Shown here: positions 1 to 5,008 of the stretch, piece by piece
Layout: every line of letters starts with the position of its first letter
How positions within the stretch are numbered: the first letter of the stretch is position 1
Source: Candidatus Eiseniibacteriota bacterium
GTDB lineage: Bacteria > Arandabacterota > Arandabacteria > Arandabacterales > Arandabacteraceae
Direction: 5' to 3'
NCBI GenBank assembly: GCA_030592245.1
Contig: JAUVJV010000212.1
Location: 1 to 5,008, forward strand
Length of the DNA: 5,008 bases
The notes under the pieces: model-generated
Database searches by the model: none
What the model was told of the DNA's origin: nothing
What the model saw: only the letters and a program-made list of their open reading frames with translations
Translations under genes and position numbers: made by a program

Positions 1-896
1 ATGCGGTCGAGGTGAAGTCGGGAAGCGACGGACGGATAGACCCCGATGATGTCAGGGCCCACCTCGATGAAGAGGTTGCGGCGATCATGATCACGAACCC
101 CAATACGCTGGGCCTCTTTGAAACCCATATGTGCGACGTGGCGAAGATGGTGCATGATGCGGGCGGCCTGGTCTATATGGACGGGGCCAATATGAACGCC
201 CTGCTGGGCATATCGAGGCCCGGCGACTTCGGCGTGGACATAGCCCATCTTAATCTCCACAAGACTTTTTCCACCCCGCACGGGGGCGGGGGGCCCGGAT
301 CCGGCCCGGTGGCGGTCAAGGATTCGATTGCGCCTTACCTGCCATTGCCGGTGATTGAAGAGAAGGACGGCGTCTATGCCCTGGCGGCGGAGAGGCCCAA
401 GTCCATCGGCCGGATCCATACCTTCTCAGGCAACTTCGGGGTAATGGTAAAGGCGTACTGCTATATGCTGATGATGGGAGCCTCCGGCATGAGGGAGATC
501 GCGGAGAAGTCCCTGCTCAATGCCAACTACCTGCTCGCGCTTCTGAAGGACCACTTTCAGGTTCCTTATGGCGGCGTCTGTAAGCATGAGTTCGTGCTTT
601 CGGGCAAGGACAAGCTCGCCCACGGGGTGAGAACCCTCGACATAGCCAAGCGCCTGATGGACTATGGCTTCCATCCTCCAACCATATACTTCCCCCTGAT
701 AGTCGATGAAGCGCTGATGATCGAGCCGACCGAGACCGAATCCATTGAGACTCTCGAACGTTTTGCCGAGGCCATGAAGGCCATAGCCGGAGAGATTGAG
801 ACCGACCCCGAGAAGGTCAAGGGCTCACCCTGCTCGACTCCGGTGCGCCGGGTGGATGAAGGCCTCGCAGCGAGGAAACTCGATGTCGCAGAATGA
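1..896 (+). CDS. gcvPB: Glycine dehydrogenase (decarboxylating) subunit 2, C-terminal part (5' end outside window)
   Basis: PLP-dependent beta subunit of the two-subunit P-protein of the glycine cleavage system. With GcvPA it decarboxylates glycine and passes the aminomethyl group to the lipoyl arm of GcvH in the cytoplasm. The frame is open from base 3 and ends in TGA at 894-896. About 298 residues are present, against a usual 480-490, so roughly the first 190 lie upstream. Seen directly: YMDGANMNAL (about 177-206), the expected cofactor-pocket Asp/Asn motif; HLNLHKTFSTPHGGGGPG (246-299), whose Lys at 261-263 is the expected PLP Schiff-base lysine, followed by the glycine-rich loop; and a family-typical tail, TPVRRVDEGLAARK. 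GcvPA should lie just upstream, but the window does not show it. The stop is overlapped by the next gene. There are no frameshifts, and identification is very secure. Confidence 0.97.
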   Translation, partial: AVEVKSGSDGRIDPDDVRAHLDEEVAAIMITNPNTLGLFETHMCDVAKMVHDAGGLVYMDGANMNALLGISRPGDFGVDIAHLNLHKTFSTPHGGGGPGSGPVAVKDSIAPYLPLPVIEEKDGVYALAAERPKSIGRIHTFSGNFGVMVKAYCYMLMMGASGMREIAEKSLLNANYLLALLKDHFQVPYGGVCKHEFVLSGKDKLAHGVRTLDIAKRLMDYGFHPPTIYFPLIVDEALMIEPTETESIETLERFAEAMKAIAGEIETDPEKVKGSPCSTPVRRVDEGLAARKLDVAE

Positions 897-1308
897 GGCG
901 GATGAGTACCTGGAATGGAGCGTCTTTCCATTCATGGAGAATCTCAGGCGGTCCATCATAGTCGTGGCGATCATCGTGGCTGTCGCGGCACTGGTCTACC
1001 TGGCCTTCAAGGAGGTCTTCCTGGTGATTCTCTCGGTTGCCATCCTCTTTGCCTCGCTTCATGCGTATTTCAGCAGGACTACGTACCGGCTTGATGAGAG
1101 CGGGGTGACCGTGAGGACACTGTCTGTCAAGACCGCCAAGGGGTGGTCTCACTTCAAGAGGTTCTATCCTGATAACAGGGGGATCACGCTGTCTCCGTTC
1201 GCGGGGCCTTCCAGGCTTGAACCCTTCAGGTCGGTGAGGTTATTATACGGGAGTAATAAAGATGAAGTGGTGGCCTTTGTTTCGAAGAGAATCGGCGGGG
1301 ACGCCTAG
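883..1308 (+). CDS. Small two-helix membrane protein with PH-like C-terminal tail, function unknown
   Basis: A 141-residue protein. I chose the ATG at 883 because GAGGAA (872-877) sits 5 nt upstream. The upstream ATG at 796 would add 29 Arg/Pro-rich residues that are only gcvPB read out of frame. Seen: a short acidic head with a Glu-Trp-Ser-Val-Phe-Pro motif (residues 11-16), two hydrophobic helices (about 24-42 and 45-63) forming a hairpin, then a soluble tail (64-141) starting TYRLDESGVTVRT. That strand-turn-strand pattern resembles bacterial PH-like (bPH/DUF304-type) domains that follow two membrane helices. The head and the Tyr-Arg-Leu-Asp motif look conserved from memory of similar hypothetical proteins, but no function is known to me. 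It overlaps gcvPB by 14 nt and the next gene by 47 nt, so translation is probably coupled. The gene is likely real; the PH assignment is inference. Confidence 0.8.
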   Translation: MSQNEADEYLEWSVFPFMENLRRSIIVVAIIVAVAALVYLAFKEVFLVILSVAILFASLHAYFSRTTYRLDESGVTVRTLSVKTAKGWSHFKRFYPDNRGITLSPFAGPSRLEPFRSVRLLYGSNKDEVVAFVSKRIGGDA

Positions 1309-1702
1309 CGCCATTCCGGCGCTCGAGGCCTCGGCGGAGGAAGCCTCCGACGACGAGGACCAGGCTCTGATCGACGCGGTGGCGGAGAAGGTCGTGAGCA
1401 AGCATTTAAGCGTTCCGGCGATTTTCTTCCTGGAGTCGAGCAAACCGCTTGCATTCCTGGGAGGTCAACTGCTAATCTTCCTGGAACCCTTTGTACAGAC
1501 TCTGTTCAATTTTAAGCAGTACCAGCGCTTCGCGCTTCTTATGGAAGACAGGGATAGCTGGGAGCGGTTGGTGCGCAGGATAGAGGACCTGGAAGCGGAC
1601 TATTCCGATAAGGAAAAGCAGGCCAAGGCAGCTGAAAAGCAGGCCAAGGCGGCTGAGAAGCAAGCCAAAGAGGCTGAGAAGCAAGCCAAGAAGAAGGAGT
1701 GA
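1262..1702 (+). CDS. Small protein with hydrophobic core and repeated Lys/Glu/Ala helical tail, function unknown
   Basis: A 146-residue protein; ATG at 1262 with GGGAG (1249-1253) 8 nt upstream. Layout: a basic, aromatic N-terminus (MKWWPLFRR), an acidic Ala/Glu/Asp linker (about 20-36), then a core (about 38-111) with the hydrophobic run VPAIFFLESSKPLAFLGG at 51-68 and continuing to Phe77. The pattern Tyr-x-x-Phe-Ala-x-x-x-Glu-Asp-Arg follows (87-97), then a helix rich in Arg/Glu. The tail (118-145) is four heptads of the EKQAKAA type, predicted as a long charged helix or coiled coil. The core resembles hypothetical proteins I recall from several uncultured phyla, where the Phe-Leu-Glu-x-x-x-Pro-Leu and Glu-Asp-Arg motifs recur; no function is assigned. 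The amphipathic core may lie on the membrane (inference). It sits directly before the MutL-family gene, whose SD lies inside its last codons. GTG codons at residues 40 and 45 are weaker alternative starts. Confidence 0.78.
   Translation: MKWWPLFRRESAGTPSAIPALEASAEEASDDEDQALIDAVAEKVVSKHLSVPAIFFLESSKPLAFLGGQLLIFLEPFVQTLFNFKQYQRFALLMEDRDSWERLVRRIEDLEADYSDKEKQAKAAEKQAKAAEKQAKEAEKQAKKKE
1613..1696 (+). repeat. Four tandem in-frame 21-bp repeats encoding EKQAKAA-type heptads
   Basis: Units are 1613-1633, 1634-1654, 1655-1675 and 1676-1696, each exactly seven codons. Units 1 and 2 differ at one base and both start gaaaagcaggccaa. Units 3 and 4 share a different start, gagaagcaagccaa, and differ only in their last seven bases. 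Units 2 and 3 differ at four bases. This paired pattern suggests stepwise duplication rather than one recent slippage. The encoded heptads are EKQAKAA, EKQAKAA, EKQAKEA and EKQAKKK. Confidence 0.95.
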
Positions 1703-1711
1703 CGCAAGGTG
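1694..1711 (+). promoter_or_regulatory. Shine-Dalgarno deciding a GTG start
   Basis: AAGGAG at 1694-1699 lies 9 nt before GTG at 1709-1711, inside the last codons of the upstream gene. It supports the GTG start of the MutL-family gene and suggests translational coupling. An in-frame ATG at residue 15 (1751) would also keep the whole ATPase core, but I saw no comparable SD before it. Confidence 0.75.
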
Positions 1712-3523
1712 GCAGAAGTGAATAAGGATGTCGAGGACATTCAGACCATCATGGCCACTGACTGCGGCAGCACCACTACCAAAGCTATTCTGATCGAGAA
1801 ACGTGACGGCGAATACAGGCTCATCGTGAGGGGCGAAGCTCCGACCACGGTTGAGGCTCCTTTCGAGGATGTCACGCGAGGTGTGCTGAATGCCGTGGCA
1901 GAGGTCGAGGATCTTACCGGTAACACCTATATCAAGGATGACAAGATCGCGCATCCGCGCGAGGGTGGTGTGGGGACGGACCTTGATCTTTCCACCTCAT
2001 CCGCAGGCGGGGGTCTCCAGATGATGGTGGCCGGCGTGGTGAAGGAGATGACGGCGGAGAGCGCCCAGAGAGCGGCGCTGGGTGCCGGCGCGATCGTCAT
2101 GGATGTTATCGCCTCCAATGACCAGAGACAGCCTCATGAGCGCATCCAGAGGATAAGAGCCTTGCGTCCCGACATGATTCTCCTTTCGGGCGGAATAGAC
2201 GGCGGCACCACAACGCATGTTGCCGAGCTGGCCGAGCTTATTGCCGCAGCCGATCCAAGACCGAGACTTGGGATGAGTTATTCGCTTCCCGTGATTTTCG
2301 CCGGAAACGTGGATGCCAGGGAATTGGTCAAGGAGAGGCTGGAGACCAAGACCAGCCTCTCGATCACGGAGAATCTGAGACCGGTGCTTGAGCGCGAGAA
2401 CCTTCAGCCGGCCAGACTGGGGATTCAGGAGCTCTTCCTCGAGCACGTGATGAAGCATGCCCCGGGGTATAAGCACCTGCTGGAATGGACACCGGTGCCG
2501 ATCATGCCCACCCCGGCTGCGGTGGGAATCATCATGCAGCTTATCGCCAAGGAAGAGGGCATAAACGTGGTCGGCGTCGACATTGGCGGTGCGACCACTG
2601 ACGTGTTCTCGGTCTTCGGCGATGTCTTTAACCGCACAGTCAGCGCAAACCTCGGCATGAGTTACTCCATATCAAATGTGCTCGCGGAGGCCACTGTTCC
2701 CAATATCCTGCGCTGGGTTCCCTTCGATGTTGAGGAGACAGACTTAAGAAACCGCGTGAAGAACAAGATGATCAGGCCCACGACGATTCCCCAGGCGCTC
2801 GAGTCCCTGATAATTGAGCAGGCCATGGCCAGGGAGGCCCTGAGGCTTGCCTTCATTCAGCACAAGCTGCTGGCGGTGGGACTCAAGGGTGTCCAGCAGG
2901 AACGTACCATTTCGGATACTTTCGAGCAGACCGAGAGCGGCGCAACCCTGGTCGACATGATGCAGCTGGACATGCTGGTGGGAAGCGGCGGAGTGCTCTC
3001 CCATGCGCCCAGGAGGGTCCAGGCTGCGTTCATGCTGATTGACGGCTTCATGCCCGAGGGTATAACCGAGCTCGCTGTCGATTCAATCTTCATGATGCCC
3101 CAGCTCGGTGTGCTGGCCCAGGTACATCCCAAGGCCGCAATGGAGGTCTTCCACAAAGACTGCCTGATCAGGCTGGGGACCTGCGTCGCACCGAGGGGTG
3201 AGGGGAAAGAGGGGGCTCCGTGTCTGGAAATCAGCCTCGAGATGCCCGACGGTACGACCGAGTCGCGTTCGGTCAACTTCGGCGAGATGGCAGTAATACC
3301 GCTCGAAGTGGGGCAGAAGGCCAAGGCCGTGATCAAGCCTTCGCGCAAGTTCGATGCGGGTGCAGGCAAGGGCAAGGAAATACAGACGGAGCTGGGTGGT
3401 GGTCAGGTGGGGGTGATCATAGATGCCAGGGGGAGGCCTCTCGCTCTGCCCACGGACAGGGTCGAGAGAGTCCGCAAACTCTCTGAATGGAATGATGCTC
3501 TCGGGGTGTACCCCGAGGACTGA
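1709..3523 (+). CDS. MutL/GlmL-family ASKHA ATPase (glutamate mutase accessory-type protein), long form
   Basis: A 604-residue protein of the glutamate-mutase MutL (GlmL) family, unrelated to mismatch-repair MutL. Family members sit in operons of B12-dependent glutamate mutase and are thought to be accessory or reactivating ATPases; their exact role is not settled. Seen: phosphate-1 loop DCGSTTTK (18-25); family signature SSAGGGLQM (97-105) followed by LTAES/AALGAGA-like sequence (MTAESAQRAALGAGA); LLSGGIDGGTTTH (158-170); and second ATP-binding loop DIGGATTDVF (291-300). The remaining C-terminal part includes VGVIIDARGRPLALP near the end and looks like an added beta-rich domain. The shorter GlmL proteins I know are about 460 residues, so this is a long form. 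It starts at GTG 1709 and is followed after 21 nt by its likely partner gene. No mutase E or S subunit is visible here, so the client could be another B12 enzyme. The family call is firm; the biochemical role is not. Confidence 0.92.
   Translation: MAEVNKDVEDIQTIMATDCGSTTTKAILIEKRDGEYRLIVRGEAPTTVEAPFEDVTRGVLNAVAEVEDLTGNTYIKDDKIAHPREGGVGTDLDLSTSSAGGGLQMMVAGVVKEMTAESAQRAALGAGAIVMDVIASNDQRQPHERIQRIRALRPDMILLSGGIDGGTTTHVAELAELIAAADPRPRLGMSYSLPVIFAGNVDARELVKERLETKTSLSITENLRPVLERENLQPARLGIQELFLEHVMKHAPGYKHLLEWTPVPIMPTPAAVGIIMQLIAKEEGINVVGVDIGGATTDVFSVFGDVFNRTVSANLGMSYSISNVLAEATVPNILRWVPFDVEETDLRNRVKNKMIRPTTIPQALESLIIEQAMAREALRLAFIQHKLLAVGLKGVQQERTISDTFEQTESGATLVDMMQLDMLVGSGGVLSHAPRRVQAAFMLIDGFMPEGITELAVDSIFMMPQLGVLAQVHPKAAMEVFHKDCLIRLGTCVAPRGEGKEGAPCLEISLEMPDGTTESRSVNFGEMAVIPLEVGQKAKAVIKPSRKFDAGAGKGKEIQTELGGGQVGVIIDARGRPLALPTDRVERVRKLSEWNDALGVYPED
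2333..2361 (+). repeat. Perfect 10-bp inverted repeat inside the MutL-family gene
   Basis: The left arm gagaggctgg (2333-2342) is the exact reverse complement of the right arm ccagcctctc (2352-2361), with a 9-nt loop. It lies inside codons for ERLETKTSLS. It would form a stable RNA hairpin. No U-run follows, so it is not an intrinsic terminator. It may be only a product of codon choice. Confidence 0.6.
3500..3517 (+). repeat. Perfect 7-bp hairpin just before the MutL-family stop codon
   Basis: ctcgggg (3500-3506) pairs with ccccgag (3511-3517) around a tgta loop, ending 3 nt before the TGA at 3521. It lies within the last codons of the MutL-family gene. No U-run follows, so it is not a standard terminator. 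It could slow ribosomes or RNA decay at the gene boundary, but this is inference. Confidence 0.55.
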
Positions 3524-3531
3524 AGCTCGAT

Positions 3532-3547
3532 GGAGGATTAGCAATTG
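3532..3547 (+). promoter_or_regulatory. Strong Shine-Dalgarno deciding a TTG start
   Basis: GGAGG at 3532-3536 lies 8 nt before TTG at 3545-3547. No ATG or GTG in this frame lies at a sensible distance, and the reading frame from here begins the conserved-looking part of the protein. The rare TTG start may lower expression relative to the MutL-family gene. Confidence 0.8.
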
Positions 3548-4675
3548 ACACACGCTTACACCCCGGGGCTGAAGGTCTCCCGGCAAACAGAGGTAAAAAA
3601 GGAAAGAAGGCTGCCCCTGAAGGGCGATGTTCTGGTGGGTGTCGGTGACAGCGTGACGGCGGAGACGATCGTCGCCAAGACCGAGTTGCCGGGCAATGTC
3701 CAGACCGTGAACGTCGCCAACAGGCTGAGCATCCTGCCCGAGGATATCGAACGGAACATGGTGGTCAAGGTGGGTGGTTGGGTCGAGCAGGGTGACCTTA
3801 TCGCCGAGAGCCGCAGCTTCTTCGGCCTGTTCAAGTCCAGCGCCAAGATGCCGGTTGCGGGAACCATAGAATCGGTTTCCAATATCACCGGTCAGGTGAT
3901 AGTCAGGGAGAGGGCCATTCCTGTTGAGATCGATGCCTATGTGGACGGTGAGGTGATCGAGGTATTTGAGGGCGAAGGTGTTCTGGTCAAGACCACCGCT
4001 ACTTTCGTTCAGGGTATCTTCGGCATCGGTGGAGAGGCCGTCGGGATACTCGATGTGGTGGCCCCCGACGGGTCTGTGGTAATGGATCCGTCCTCGATCA
4101 ACTCCTCCCACAAGGACAAGATCATCGTGGGCGGGTCGCTTGTCACCATGGACGCGCTTGACCGCGCCAGAGAGGTGGGCGTTCGCGGCATCATAGCCGG
4201 CGGCATCGGAGATTCTGATCTCCGCATCCTCCTCGGATACGATCTCGGCGTGGCGATCACAGGCTCGGAGGAGATCGGCCTGACCGTCGTTGTGACCGAG
4301 GGCTTCGGGCAGATGACCATGGCCGACCGGACCTTCAACCTGCTTGCTTCCCGAAAGGGCATGAAAACGTCGATCAGCGGAGCCACCCAGATCCGGGCCG
4401 GCGTTATCCGGCCCGAGGTAGTGATACCCCTGGACGCCGCCACCCGGAGGAGCGAGGGGGAAGCCGTGCAGAAGCACGCCACGGGTCTTGTTATCGGCAG
4501 TCCGGTCAGGGTAATCAGGGAGCCGCATTTCGGCAAGATTGGTGAGGTAACATCTCTGCCTCCCAAGCTCCAGAAACTCGAGAGTGAAGCCATGGTGAGA
4601 GTGCTCGGTGTCAGGTTCGAGGAGGCTGGGGAAGCCATCATACCAAGGGCGAACGTCGAGCTGATCGAAGAGTAG
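3545..4675 (+). CDS. Uncharacterised protein with barrel-sandwich-like N-terminus and KOW-like C-terminus, likely partner of the MutL-family protein
   Basis: A 376-residue, probably cytoplasmic protein; no signal peptide or membrane helix is seen. Seen: two lipoyl/barrel-sandwich-like half motifs, LKGDVLVGVGDSVTAETIV (25-43) and MVVKVGGWVEQGDLIAES (72-89), then MPVAGTIESV (102-111), the usual 'P-x-x-G-x-I' closing strand. No biotinyl or lipoyl Lys signature is evident, so this looks like a structural fold, as in RnfC or membrane-fusion proteins, rather than a cofactor carrier. The middle part is rich in glycine and hydrophobic strands (IIVGGSLVTMDAL, VRGIIAGGIGDSDLRILLGY, GATQIRAGVIRPEV). The C-terminus has GSPVRVIREPHFGKIGEV (318-335), a good match to the KOW pattern of NusG-like and ribosomal proteins. 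It follows the MutL-family gene by 21 nt and precedes the next gene by 8 nt. I do not recognise a named family. Its role as a MutL partner is inferred from position only. Confidence 0.82.
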   Translation: MTHAYTPGLKVSRQTEVKKERRLPLKGDVLVGVGDSVTAETIVAKTELPGNVQTVNVANRLSILPEDIERNMVVKVGGWVEQGDLIAESRSFFGLFKSSAKMPVAGTIESVSNITGQVIVRERAIPVEIDAYVDGEVIEVFEGEGVLVKTTATFVQGIFGIGGEAVGILDVVAPDGSVVMDPSSINSSHKDKIIVGGSLVTMDALDRAREVGVRGIIAGGIGDSDLRILLGYDLGVAITGSEEIGLTVVVTEGFGQMTMADRTFNLLASRKGMKTSISGATQIRAGVIRPEVVIPLDAATRRSEGEAVQKHATGLVIGSPVRVIREPHFGKIGEVTSLPPKLQKLESEAMVRVLGVRFEEAGEAIIPRANVELIEE

Positions 4676-4720
4676 GGAGGCGGATGGCGATTTTCCCGGC
4701 ACGCGCGGGCACCTCCCTAC
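4672..4720 (+). promoter_or_regulatory. Inverted repeat that would sequester the Shine-Dalgarno of the last gene
   Basis: gtagggagg (4672-4680) is perfectly complementary to cctccctac (4712-4720). The left arm holds the TAG stop of the upstream gene and the whole GGGAGG SD. The right arm lies in codons 10-13 of the downstream gene, and the start ATG (4684) is in the 31-nt loop. A smaller cccg/cggg pairing (4695-4698 with 4706-4709) can form inside the loop. A ribosome ending on the upstream gene would open the stem, so this could enforce translational coupling. That function is inference; the pairing is seen directly. Confidence 0.55.
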
Positions 4721-5008
4721 GCTGTTTTCGCATTGCCTGCCGCGTACGTCAGCTGAGCAGGTTTCTGCTGTTCTCCGGATTCGTGCTTTCTCTTATCTGG
4801 TTTGCGCTTTTCCATGTGACATCTCCAGCTCTTGCATCGGTTGTCCTTGAGATTGCCGACAGGCCGGATGATGACGGCACGGCCCTCAGGCTGATGTGGA
4901 GGGGCGACTTCGCCGAGGGTGATAGCCTTGTCATCTCACGCGCCGCCTATCCCGATACGGTCTTCTCACCGGTCGCCACCGTGGACGCCATGCGCGCGGG
5001 CTACACCG
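4684..5008 (+). CDS. Exported protein with signal peptide and probable fibronectin type III-like start (3' end outside window)
   Basis: An open frame from ATG 4684 to the window end, 108 codons with no stop. GGGAGG (4675-4680) lies only 3 nt before the ATG, closer than usual, but no better in-frame start is seen. The first 26 residues carry six arginines. A hydrophobic core follows (27-45, FLLFSGFVLSLIWFALFHV), then SPALA, a good signal peptidase I site with predicted cleavage after residue 51. The n-region is longer than usual. The mature part begins SVVLEIADRPDDDGTALRLMW, and the Pro-Asp-Asp-Asp-Gly turn followed by a strand with Trp72 looks like the first strands of a fibronectin type III-like beta-sandwich. 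The protein is likely surface-exposed, periplasmic or membrane-anchored. Its link to the upstream cytoplasmic genes is unclear. The fold call is tentative because most of the protein is missing. Confidence 0.75.
   Translation, partial: MAIFPARAGTSLRCFRIACRVRQLSRFLLFSGFVLSLIWFALFHVTSPALASVVLEIADRPDDDGTALRLMWRGDFAEGDSLVISRAAYPDTVFSPVATVDAMRAGYT

Noticed and set aside
295..310. ccggatccgg palindrome in gcvPB
   Set aside because: It encodes the glycine-rich loop after the PLP lysine (GPGSGP); protein constraint explains it.
796..882. Upstream ATG extension of the small membrane protein
   Set aside because: The extra 29 residues are Arg/Pro-rich and come from gcvPB coding sequence in another frame. 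The ATG at 883 has a good SD.
1997..2476. 159-codon minus-strand open frame
   Set aside because: It is antisense to the ATP-binding region of the MutL-family gene, has no recognisable domain, and is explained by codon bias.
2507..2526. 6-bp inverted repeat cccacc/ggtggg
   Set aside because: It is short, lies inside conserved codons (MPTPAAVG), and is common by chance in GC-rich coding DNA.
1709..3523. Mismatch-repair MutL
   Set aside because: The name is shared, but the motifs (DCGSTTTK, SSAGGGLQM, GGIDGGTT, DIGGATTD) are those of the ASKHA glutamate-mutase MutL/GlmL family, not a GHKL ATPase.
3083..4702. 539-codon open frame on the minus strand
   Set aside because: It lies opposite two well-supported plus-strand genes. 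Its product is rich in His, Asp, Gly, Leu and Arg with no recognisable motif, as expected from the antisense of GC-biased codons.
4672..4730. Intrinsic terminator at the junction before the last gene
   Set aside because: The stem has a 31-nt loop and only a short tttt a few bases downstream, not a proper U-run. The next gene begins inside the loop, so SD masking fits better.

Overview
The window is a tightly packed, single-strand bacterial gene cluster (all six genes on +) in moderately GC-rich DNA. It holds the 3' part of gcvPB, two small proteins of unknown function, a MutL/GlmL-family ASKHA ATPase, an uncharacterised barrel-sandwich plus KOW-like protein, and the 5' part of a gene for an exported protein. 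Most genes have a clear Shine-Dalgarno (SD) site, and starts are ATG, GTG or TTG. The two-subunit form of the glycine cleavage P-protein, the long MutL-family protein and the unfamiliar small genes suggest an uncultured or candidate-phylum bacterium (Zixibacteria/Latescibacteria-like or Chloroflexota-like) rather than an enterobacterium. That taxonomic guess rests on memory of gene style and is weak.

Layout: 1-896 gcvPB C-terminal two thirds; 883-1308 a two-helix membrane protein with a PH-like tail (14 nt overlap with gcvPB); 1262-1702 a small protein ending in four 21-bp repeats that encode a Lys/Glu/Ala helix (47 nt overlap); 1709-3523 MutL/GlmL-family protein (6 nt gap, GTG start); 3545-4675 barrel-sandwich/KOW protein (21 nt gap, TTG start); 4684-5008 exported protein, cut by the window end (8 nt gap). 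There is no gene-free stretch over 25 nt, and I see no internal promoter, RNA gene, mobile element or CRISPR. The spacing suggests one transcript, or at least translational coupling throughout.

How the genes may work together: GcvPB decarboxylates glycine and loads the aminomethyl group on GcvH. MutL/GlmL proteins are known from operons of B12-dependent glutamate mutase and are thought to be accessory or reactivating ATPases, but no mutase subunit lies in this window. The gene after mutL looks like its functional partner from position alone.

The most interesting items are the MutL plus barrel-sandwich/KOW pair, a perfect inverted repeat that would hide the SD of the last gene, and the in-frame heptad repeat expansion in the small gene before mutL. 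I do not see proof of a wholly new system.
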